Assembly: GCA_036898135.1 (NCBI GenBank)
Contig: CM072519.1
Location: 68,502,840 to 68,566,839 of the forward strand
Reading direction: 5' to 3'
DNA: 64,000 nucleotides
Origin: Oncomelania hupensis
Taxonomy: Eukaryota > Mollusca > Gastropoda > Littorinimorpha > Pomatiopsidae
A model generated the notes under the pieces. It was not told where the DNA came from and searched no databases. It was given only the letters and a program-made list of their open reading frames with translations. The translations under genes were made by a program, and so were the position numbers. Shown piece by piece: positions 49,680 to 61,082 of this stretch (its first letter is position 1; every line of letters starts with the position of its first letter).

Positions 49680-51045
49680 CCCAGTCGCTTGTCATCACTC
49701 TTCCGAAAAAAGGTAACATTCAGGAGTGTGAAAATTACCGCACCATCAGCCTCATAAGCCATCCCAGCAAGGTCCTCCTGAAAATAATACTCAACAGGTT
49801 CAAACCCCAAGCTGAACAAATCATAGCTGAAGAACAAGCAGGATTCAGGGCAGGGCGAAGTACCACTGAACAGATTTTTAACCTCAGAATAATCTGCGAG
49901 AAATACCTACAGTACCAACAATATCTATATTATGTGTTCGTAGACTTCAAAAAGGCGTTTGACCGAGTCTGGCATGCAGCTCTGTGGGCAACCATGAGAG
50001 TGTACAACATCAGCCCTAAAATTATTGAAGTCATCATAAGCCTGTATGACAAGGCTACCAGTGCAGTCCTCCATAAGAGCGCCATTGGAAAATGGTTCAG
50101 AACAACAATCGGTGTGCGTCAAAGATGCCTACTCTCTCCAACACTCTTCAACATCTTCCTAGAGCGCATCATGTCCGACGCTCTTGCAGATCACGAAGGC
50201 ACAGTCAACATAGGGGGTAGAGCAATCTCCAACCTCCGTTTTGCGGATGACATTGATGGATTGGCTGGAGAGGATCAAGAACTTGAACAGCTGGTACAGA
50301 GGCTTGACACCACCTCCAGAGCCTATGGAATGAAGATGGGTGCAGAGAGGACCGGGTTCCAATGGCCGACGGCACCGTGGCATCAGCATGGACCTCAGGG
50401 TCCAGGGCCGGTTCCTCGGCATAGTGCGTGGCTTCAAATATTTGGGAGCCGTTGTGTCTGACGGTGGTTCCAGGCGGGGGTCCTCTCCAGGATCGCACAA
50501 ACAACTGCGCTGCCCTGGCGGAGTTGAGGCCCATTTGGAGAGACAGGGCCGTCGGTCTGCATTCCAGGTTGGGGCTGCTGCGCTCCTTTGTCGTCTCCAT
50601 CTTCCCATATGCTTGCGAAACATGGACCCTCACAGCAGATCTACAACGAAGAATACAAAGCATGGAAATGAGGTGCTACAGAAGACTTCTGGGCATTTCC
50701 TATACCCAGCAAATCACCAACGACGAAGTCCGACATACCATTACACAAGCCATTGGACAACTCGATGACATGCTCACAGTGGTGAAGAAACGGAAACTCC
50801 GATGGTATGGCCATGTCGCCAGATCATCAGGCCTTGCAAAGACCATCTTGCAAGGCACAGTGCAAGGAGGTAGAAGAAGAGAAAGACCGAAAAAGAGATG
50901 GGAGGACAACATTCGAGAATGAAATGGTTTAACACTGAGCGAAGCTCTGAGGGTTGCTGATTACAGAGAAAGATGGAATACGCTGGTTAAACGATCATCT
51001 GTGGTGCCCCTACGACCTCCGAGTTACGGGATAGGATAGGATAGG
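49680..51045 (+). mobile_element. RTE-type LINE fragment
   Basis: Encodes FVDFKKAFDRVWHAALWATM, GVRQRCLLSPTLFNIFLERI, LRFADDIDGLAGEDQELEQL, then after a frameshift near 50330-50430 YACETWTLTADLQRRIQSME and KKRKLRWYGHVARSSGLAKT. It ends GGGATAGGATAGGATAGG. It truncates the foldback element at 49051-49679. It lies between UNC93A and ACOT8. Confidence 0.83.
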
Positions 51046-51410
51046 AAATAAATTTAAAAAAACAAAACAAAAAAAAAAACAGTCATAAAATACACAATGC
51101 ACATTCATTGCGCAGACTCACACACACACACGCACTCACACACACACCCACCTACACACCTCCACACACACGCACACACACACAAATGCATATTTGATAT
51201 CACAGTCAGAGGAAAAAGAAAATGTGATATAAATAATCAATACATTATTAATTTATGTGCCAATCTGATATACTTTATAATGCCGAACATTTAATATTAA
51301 AACAAGACGGAAATAAAGAAAGAAATCAAAAGTGCCAAGAAATGGGAGGTAAGGAGTACCTCTGTAATTGTTTTGCTGTGAAAGTGCGCTCCCTTCAGTT
51401 ATAAAACAAG
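51046..51410 (+). promoter_or_regulatory. Probable ACOT8 promoter region
   Basis: The 365 bp between the RTE tail and the ACOT8 start codon. It includes a CA-rich patch (51118-51183) and AAGATGGCG at the start codon, a YY1-like context common at housekeeping-gene starts. No TATA box is evident. The assignment is positional. Confidence 0.35.
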
Positions 51411-51526
51411 ATGGCGACTAAAAGGGAGGTGCAACATGAGCAGACGACAGAAGACGACGAATATCTTGAAAGCGTTATCACTAAGTCCTTTTTGAACTTA
51501 GAGAAGATAGATGTCGATCTGTACAG
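51411..51526 (+). CDS. ACOT8: ACOT8 coding exon 1 (start codon)
   Basis: ATG in the context ACAAGATGG opens [18 protein letters not shown] and runs to LEKIDVDLY plus two bases of an Arg codon. Donor GTATGG, phase 2. The acidic N-terminal extension before the conserved block is short, as in the family. Confidence 0.9.
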
Positions 51527-54500
51527 GTATGGTTAGGGAGGATTATTTTTAGCTTTTGCGTTTTCTAAGTTTCTTTAATTATTTATTTATTTTATTAATT
51601 TATTTGTTAACATTTTTGATTATATTTATAACAATTAACTCATGCAAACAGTAATAATACAGGGGCGTCGCACACGGGGGGGGGCAGGGGGGGCACCTGC
51701 CCCCCCAATAATTTGGCAAAAAAAAAAAAAAAAGAAAGAGAGAGAGGAAGAAGAAAAGAAGAAGAAGAAGAAGAAGAAGGTTTTTAAACCGTAGTGTAAA
51801 GGGCTAATGTACGAAATAATATTACAATAATCTATTAGCATGTGCCTGTGTTTCACAACAGCCCAGGAGATTGCCAAGATGACCAGGGAGACTTTGTGCA
51901 GCATCAGAAGTGATGAGGCATTTCACCTTTTTTGGGAGAAAACCTGCCGCCAAGCAAAAGTCTCACAGGTGAACGATCAATTTCCAATCGGCGAGCTCCA
52001 AGAGGGCGGAGTTACCCAACTTACTCAGCACCCTGAAGCCGGATATTGTAATAGGATCTGAAACTTGGCTAGACCCATCTGTGTCATCTGCTGAAATTTT
52101 CCCTAACATGTACCACGTGTATAGAAAAGACAGACCCAAAAGAGGTGACAGAGGTGGCGTTCTTCTTGCAATCAGAGACAATCTAGATAGTTATGCAGCC
52201 CCAGAACTTGATGTAGAGGATTGCGAAATTCTGTGGGCGCGCGTCAAGCTGCAAGGCAGGAGAACTCTGTACATTTGTGCCTTCTACCGCCCTGACGAAT
52301 CTGATGAGCTCAGCCTTAAACTCCTCAGTCAGTCCCTACAGAGAGCATCAAGTTTAAATAATGCTTACCTATTCATAGGAGGCGATTTCAATCTTCCAGG
52401 TTGGGACTGGGAGACCGAGACACTGAAAGGTAATGAAAATTATCCTACTCTTCACAATGACTTCCTCAGCATGATTCATGATCACGGCCTTGAGCAGCTT
52501 GTGAAAGAGCCCACAAGAGACCGCAATACCCTTGATCTCCTGATCACTAACTCCCCCCAACTTGTACCCCGCACAGAAGTAGTCCCAGGCCTATCCGACC
52601 ACTGCATCCCATACTGCGAATTTTCCCTGACCCCACACAAGAAGCGCCAGGCCCCTCGCCAGATTGCTCTGTACTCCAAAGCTAACTGGGAGAACCTGAA
52701 GACGGCTGCAAGGGAAATCAGCGCTATAGTGCAGGAGATGCAGGCCACAGCATCACTAGAGGAGCTCTGGACTACTTTCAAGCAGGGCCTGCTTAAAGCA
52801 GCAGAGGAGCACATTCCACACAAGCTCGCACGCAAGAAAGTCAACCATCCATGGGTCACTCAAGACATCAGACGACTCATCAACCGCCGAATCAGACTCT
52901 ACCGGCGAATGAAGAAAACTGGCTCAGAAGAACTCCGAGTACAGGTGAAAGAACTGAAGCGCACAATACAACGACAGATGCGGCGAGGCTACTGGAACTA
53001 CCTCAACGGTATCTTCTTGGGTGACGACAACCCGGACCAGGCGGGCAAAAACAAACGCTTCTGGACTTATATTAAGAACCAGAGGTCTTCAAATGTGGGA
53101 GTCGCACCACTCAAGAAGGATGGCCAGCTCACTTCAGACCCAGAGGCCCAAGCCACCCTTCTGAATGAGCAGTTCCAGTCCGTCTTCGGTGATGGCGCTT
53201 CATACACTGAGGAACAGTTCACCCTCAGGACGGGCATGACCAGCCAAGACGTCCCAGCCATGCCAAACATCACTATCACGGAACATGGGGTTTGGAAGCT
53301 GATGACAAACCTTAACCCCAACAAAGCTACTGGCCCAGACGGAATCAGCCCACGCCTACTCAGAGAGCTGGCGGCAGAACTGGCTCCAGCGCTGACGGCG
53401 ATTTTCCGGTCCTCCCTGTCTTCAGGCGAAGTACCATCGGACTGGAGGACTGCACACGTCACACCGATTTTCAAGAAGGGCGAACAATACAATCCTGCCA
53501 ACTACAGACCAGTATCCCTGACGTGTGTGGCCTGCAAACTTATGGAACACATAGTCGTCTGCGCCGTCATGCACCACTTCGACACCAACAACACCCTTCA
53601 CGACAACCAACATGGCTTCCGAAGAGGGCGGTCGTGTGAGACCCAACTCCTGGAGTTTGTCGAGGAGCTTTCGTGCAACATGGAAGGTGGACAGCAGACG
53701 GACGTCCTAATCATGGACTTTGCGAAGGCATTTGACCGAGTCAACCACAGTCTGTTGGTCCACAAACTCCGCTGCTACGGCATCCACGACACGGTGCTCA
53801 CATGGATCGCCAGCTTCCTTAGCGACAGGCGCCAGGCTTTGGTGGTCAACGGTAGCTGCTCTTCCTTTGTCAGTGTGCGATCTGGGGTCCCCCAAGGCTC
53901 GGTGCTGGGGCCATGCTTATTCCTGGCCTACATCAACGATCTACCAGACCGACTGACTGCACTGACAAGACTGTTCGCAGATGACACAGCTGTATACAGA
54001 GTGGTAACTAGCAACCAAGAGCAAGCCCAGCTACAGCAAGACCTCCAGCGCCTTGAGCAATGGGAGAAGAGCTGGGACATGCAGTTCCACCCTGACAAGT
54101 GCACAACTCTGCCAGTCACGAGGAGCAGACGTCCCCTACAGTCTAGTTACACCCTACACGGTCACACCCTTGAGTCAGTCTCTGAGGCCAAGTACCTCGG
54201 GGTGACCCTCCGCAGCAACCTAACCTGGGACGCACATGTCAGCAGCATCGCCAACAAGGCCAGTAAGACACTAGGCTTCTTGAGAAGGAATCTCAAGGTG
54301 AGCTCTACGGCCATCAAGGAGCGAGCTTACATGGACTTCGTGCGTCCTATCCTGGAATACGCAGCATCTGTTTGGGACCCTCACACCCAGAAAGGCATCG
54401 ACAGACTGGAAGCAGTTCAGAGACGCGCCGCCCGGTTTGCTACTAACCGCTATCACAACACATCGAGTGTTAGGGACATGCTGGAGTCACTGGGGTGGCC

Positions 54501-57234
54501 GTCCCTGGAGGATCGACGTCGCACTGCACGCCTTCAGATGCTGCGCAAGATCACTAGTGGCACTGCGAACTGCCCCATCATCAATGGGAAAGTGGAACAG
54601 GCGATATCGCGCCAACGCCGCAGCCACAACAAGCAGTACAAGCAAGTCTCGTGCAGGACCCAATATAGAGCCGCCTCTTTTCTGCCACGAACCATAAAGG
54701 ACTGGAATGCCCTCAACAGTGAGGCACTGGAGGCTCTGGCTGCTGACACCTTGGTGTCGGGAGTCTCCCAGTAAAACCCTCCAGTTCCCCCCCCCCTTCC
54801 CTCCTACACACCACCCGCCATGCCCCCCAGTCTCCTTACCCTTATTTCACCAGCATTTCCCCCCTTCACTCACATTTTTTATGTAGCGGCACGATTTAAA
54901 TGTTATTAGCTCCGTATCCGTACTTGACATGCGTACAAAATCTTACTCTCAAATGCCATAATGATCAACACGATTGATTGTGGGCGTACACGGCAAGACA
55001 CGGCAAGACAAGACAAGATCCATGTTTACCAAGACAACAAAGAAGACCGGCAAGGTTAGAGGAAGGATGCAGTGCTCCAGAATTCCCAAGCACTGTTGAA
55101 GACCACAACCGGGGAATTTATTTTGAGGCCCTGGACAGTCTTACAACGTGCCTGACTGATCGTTTTGATCAACAGGATTTTGAAACTTACTCCAAATGTG
55201 AACAGCTCCTTTTGAATGCAGTGAACGGCCAGGACTATGACAAGCAGCTACAAGATGTCTGCGACTTCTATGGGCAAGACCTTGACCAGTCAAGGCTCTC
55301 AGTTCAGCTTCAGATTCTTGCACAAGAAATGTCTGGTGGAAACAAGAAATTGTCAGCCGTTGTTCAGCATTTCAAGTCACTGTCTGTCTCAAAGCTAGCT
55401 CTCATGTCTGAGGTTGGGCTTTTACTGAAGCTCATTTTGGTCATGCCTGCCACCATGCCGTGAGCGAAAGAACTTTCAGTGCCATGAGGAGGGTCAAGAA
55501 CTACCTCAGGTCAAGCTCAACAGAAGAGCGTCTGAACCACTTGATGCTGCTCCACGTCCACAAACAAAGGACGGATTCCTTGGATTTGGTTAAGCTTGCC
55601 AATGCTTTTGCATCTTCTCAGCACTGCAGAGAAGTGTTTGGAACTTTCAGCGTCCTGGACAACTGCAAGCTGGGTGTGATCACCAAGACAAAAGGCACTC
55701 AGACAGACAGTATTTTGCTTTAGAGAAACTCAGAGTAATATACGCCCTAGTAAAACAAATTGATCAATTGACTGATTTTCTGAAACTGGTACAGTGGTAG
55801 TGGAAGTGTTTGGCAAAACGAGTTGTGATTTATAGAGAAGACACAATTTCAACCTAGATGATCTTGCGGCAGGTAATTAATGTTCGTGTTTCCTGGTTTT
55901 AATCATTATCACATATCGCTAATCATGTATTTGTAGTTTCTGGAAATGAATCTTGTATTTTCAGTAAAGAAGAACATAAATAATTAAATGTTTTTACTCT
56001 CAGTCTTTCAGTTGGATGAAGGTACGAGGATATATTACAGGGTGCGTCCCGCTTGTCAGCCCACCCCCACCTCCCCGTCGACAGGGTTGCCCCCCCAATA
56101 TTTTGGACCGTGCGACGCCCCTGTAATAGTATTAATAATAATTGCTGCAACCTTGCTGTGCTCGAATTAAATTATGTTTGTAATATACTCACATTATTCT
56201 GAATTGCAGAAGTCGTCATCTATGGCAACCCACTGGTGGCAGAGCAGTGTTTGGGGGTCAAGTGGTCGGACAGGCTTTAGCCGCAGCCGTGTACTCCGTG
56301 CCAACTGACCATGACACGCACAGTATCCACTGCTACTTTCTTAGGCCAGGTTGGTAATTTTATTTGTAGAGATGTGTTGTGATAGTAATTGTTGTAGCAT
56401 TAGTATTGATGGTGTGAGTTACCTGTAGTCAAGAATAGCATAGCATAGTTTGGCATGCAGGCATGGCTTATGCATGCAGGCTAAAAGTAAAAAGCCTTTT
56501 GCGCTCATAATCAATCTTGATGAGGGTCCCAAGACCCAAACCTTTGGCCTCAGTGCCTACCAATTTAGAATTTTTTAGACTCCGAATTGGTGGAGTAGGT
56601 GCTATCCTTAAATAACTTGTCCTGACTATTCTTGAACACATTGAATGATTTAAATAGCATCCACAGCCTCGGCAGTCAGGTTATTCCAAGGGGTTACAAG
56701 TAAAATCCTTTTTTAAAATTTTCGAGTATTATCAGGCAGCCTCTTGAAGGTTGAAGTACGTAAGCTGTCTGTAAGTAAATATAGACGAGCGTTCAGTTTT
56801 TCCCTTCAAAACTTGTCCACAGAGTTGAAGGCACCGTTTATTGTAATTCCTTATTGATTATCCAATGTTATAGCCATTGAAGACTTTCAGTGGTCAAACG
56901 GTTGATATACATGAAGACAAGACAGCACAGTAGTATGAGAGTGTCACTGTGAAAGTTATGGTTTTTGCATGCTGGTGTTCTACTGCAGAAACTCTTCATC
57001 TTTACACTACAGTTTGGTGTGTGTGCGGGTGTATGTGTGTGTGTTTAGTCGTACCCTTTGTTGTCGTAGAGTGTACAGTTTGTAGTTTGTAGTGTACAGT
57101 TTGTAGCTTATGTTTACGACATTGTGGATTTTTATTGCATTGTATTGGTATAATTTACTCCTCCATTTGGTTTTGTACTGTGGTGATTTATGTCTTGCTC
57201 TGTCTCGTCACTATTTGTTTTATAACGTTGTTGC

Positions 57235-57301
<67 letters not shown>

Positions 57302-57329
57302 GTTATTATCATTATTATTATTATTATAA

Positions 57330-57377
<48 letters not shown>

Positions 57378-57393
57378 GTTGTTGTTATTGTTA

Positions 57394-57431
<38 letters not shown>

Positions 57432-57432
57432 G

Positions 57433-57497
<65 letters not shown>

Positions 57498-60400
57498 GTT
57501 ATTATTAAATTATTGTTGTTATATTAGGGCTATATTCGTATGTAAATGTATGTATTTGTATGTATACATTTGTAAATATGTTTTTAGATGTTTTTTCTGT
57601 ATATAAATGTATTATATAATTATGCTATATTATTTTCTTCATTATGTTTACTTTAAATTCTTATTGCTTCTTAATATTTTCCTTTCTCTTGAGCGACTGC
57701 TCAACGATGGGTTTTTAAATGTAATTTTTCGCCATACTTTAATTGTTCTTGATTCTTTGGGTAGTATGTATATTGTGTGGGTGTGGGTCTATTAGTGTGT
57801 GTGAGAGGGTGTTAAATTTTATTTATCTTTTTAAAATTGTTTTACAATGTGAGCCTTGTGGCCATTTCACTGCCTAAATGGCCATTCTACTTTGTGTAGG
57901 GCCCTGGCAGTCTAAATATTGAAATAAATACAAAAAAAATACACTACAGTTGCTTTGTCCTAAAGTGCTAAACCTTATTAAAGGTTGTGATCTATAGGGT
58001 GACATACTGCACAATCACATCATCTTTACACTACAGTTGCTCTGTCCTAAACCTTATTAAATGTTGAGATCTATAGGGTGACATGCTGCACAATGACTTC
58101 ATCTTTACACTACAGTTGCTCTGTCCTAAACCTTATTAAAGGTTGAGATCTATAGGGTGACATGCTGCACAATGACTTCATCTTTACACTACAGTTGCTT
58201 TGTCCTACACCTTATTCAAGTTTGAGATCTGTTCTTCGACATTTAAACACCAGTTCTTCTTGTTATGATTAAGACGCGCACGATGGATCCGATCATTTTG
58301 TTCTACAAAGCATGCAACGGTAGCCTGTATTTACCTTTGATTTGATTCTTCGCTGTTTTGCTAGAAAAAGCTTTGTATAATGTTGATAATTTTTATTGGT
58401 CGATATTGTTGAGAATTTTCTGGAATTACTTGTTTATTATCGATCAAAGTTTCCAGATCTGTCTCGTTATATCTAAGCGATTCTTCTAAACTAAAGAATG
58501 TTCTATGATGTAAGATAGTGCTTAGTTCCAGTGATAAGTTTTATTTTGATTGGGTGTTATTGTGTCATTCTGGAATGTTCACAGTTTCTCTCGATTGCAG
58601 ACAGGCTATATAACTAATGCACTGTGTGCTTGAAAAGGTGATTTTAAATTATTTTTGAGTGATTTTCGGAAATCTTTGTTGGCAGTTGATGTTTGCAAAT
58701 AAAGTTGGAAAACTTTATACGAGGACTCCTGTCATGTTGCTGAGTGAACAGGCTGCATGGATAAACGAATTTGAGTTACACATATAAAGAATCAAGCATC
58801 ATGGCTGAATAGACTAATAATAAATACTGTTTAACAGTTCTCCTTTCACACTTTATTAAATGCTGTACTCTAGAGTAATAGCACGCTGCAGGAGTGGTTA
58901 GTGCTGTACTGTATTTGTAATATTATGCCTTTCTTATTATTCCTTGGGATTGGAGCATGAGAGCATAGTTTGTGCACGTAGGCATTCCATAGCACGAACT
59001 TTAAAGATCCTGATGCTCGTGTCCATGAAACCCCGCACACACTAGGTCCCTTCTCAGATCTCCCAGGTTGCTCAATTGTCTGAAGCGTCAGACGATGCGC
59101 CGAAGACAGCAAGTGGGCAGCTGGAGCTAGGTTCTGTATCTGCCTGCGCCGTGAGCAGCTCTAGAGCTGGAAGGGCCCTATGTAGTGAAATACTCACATT
59201 TGTGTCCATACGCCATCTTCTTTGTGGAGCTGGAAGGGCCCTATGTAGTGAAATACTCACATTTGTGTCCATACGCCATCTTCTTTGTGGAGCTGGAAGG
59301 GCCCTATGTAGTGAAATACTCACATTTGTGTCCATACGCCATCTTCTTTGTGGAGCTGGAAGGGCCCTATGTAGTGAAATACTCACATTTGTGTCCATAC
59401 GCCATCTTCTTTGTGAACAAACCAACCCAAAAAAAATCTTCTGTGCCCTATGCGCATTTGTACTTTCTAGAATTGATTAATACTTGTAATTGTTTCCTCT
59501 CTGTCTCTCCTGGCTTTCTCAATCACAAAATTCAAAATGTCCAGAATCATGCTGCCCAGTTAATATTCCGCTCAAGTAAACTTGACCCTGTCACTCCTCT
59601 TCTTCTGTACCTGCACTGGCTTCCTGTGGAGCGGCATATCCAGCATAAAGTTTCATCCCTTTGCTTCAGTGTCCTCAACTCCATTGCCCATTCAATATAT
59701 TGCTGGCCTTCTTCACTTTTATATATTTCCTTTGTACACCTTTGGGTGTGTGTGGATGTGTCAGCATGGATAAAGGCGAGAGGGAGGCGGGGAGAGAGAG
59801 AAAGAGAGAATATTTCCAGCTGAGCCATGACTGTTGTACGCATGGAAATTAACATTTTTGTTCATTTACTATTTTATGCAAAGTTTGCCAATGCCAAAAA
59901 TTTTCGATGTGCGTGTAGTTGGACAATTTTATATATTGTTGTTTCCTCTCTTGTTCTGCCTGTTTCTCAAATTCATCTTCAATTCAGTCATTTTAGTCTC
60001 TTAAAGCATATTTTCCTTCCATTGATTTTCAATGAAACTTGACAAGTCATTATTCGCGCTTGTGTTCTTTCATGTTGTGGAGCGTGTGTAGCATAGTTTT
60101 CCCTTTGAGTTATCAAGATTGTTTTAATTAATATCCTTTTTTTACTTTTGGGTGTTGGGATGTTGGTGGGTAATAGAGAGGCGAATGGGGAGAGAGAGAA
60201 AGTTAAGAGAATTTTCCAGCTCTTTATGATGTTGTTTATATGAAATTTAATACATGCCAAAAATAATTTTTATTTTTTTCTTAATGAATAGGCCTTTATT
60301 TTTTCTCAAGTGCATTTTATTAGTAGAATCAAACTGTTTCTTTAGATTTGTATTCTTATTTTTGTCAAAAGCTCATTTAAATCAATCATAGTGTGGATTA

Positions 60401-60610
60401 GTGTGAGGTGTGAAGATTTAGAGGCAAAATAAAACCTTATTTATATATATTATAGAAGAAAAAAAATAAAAATACGTAATATAATGCAGCTGCCTAGCAA
60501 ATAAAAAAAAAAAAAAATAAAAATAAAAAAAAAATATGAGGTTCTCAAGCATATTCAAAAAATAAAAAAAATAAAAAAAAAAAAAAAAAGGAGAAAAAAA
60601 AAAGAAGAAG

Positions 60611-60656
<46 letters not shown>

Positions 60657-61041
60657 ACAACTTTAAATGAAACAGATCAATCACTTGGAAACGGTAACCT
60701 CCATAATATAATTATAAAAAAAATTAAAATAAAAAAAATAAACATCATATATATATGTGGTGTGTGTGACACTAATGTTTGTTTGTTGGGTATGTGAGAG
60801 ATAGATATATATATAGATATATATATATATAGATATAGATATAATTTATTCAATTAATTAATTTTTTTTTTTTTTTTTGGGTACGAGTATTTGACCTCTC
60901 CCACAATATGCAAGCCCTCGCAATCTTCTCCCTAAAAAACTTCAATCATTGCAATCATTCTAAACAATCTCCAGACGAACACCGTCTTTCGTGCTCCACA
61001 AAGAGCAAAGCTGATATTTCCCGTCTTCGGCGACATTCTAG

Positions 61042-61082
<41 letters not shown>

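Larger units (their letters stand above)
51660..56123 (+). mobile_element. hAT DNA transposon, degenerate, with a nested LINE
   Basis: The ends are inverted repeats: CAGGGGCGTCGCAC at 51660 and its complement ending at 56123. The flanking 8-mers TAATAATA and TAATAGTA match at 7 of 8 positions, as expected for a hAT target duplication. Transposase pieces lie at about 51860-51978 ([21 protein letters not shown]) and 55021-55723. Without the nested LINE the element is about 1.4 kb, so it was already internally deleted. It fills all but about 219 bp of ACOT8 intron 1. Confidence 0.85.

Noticed and set aside
59076..59823. Repeat-containing protein gene of 134-212 codons
   Set aside because: The 63-bp tandem repeat is in frame by length only and the frame runs into CR1-type LINE debris.
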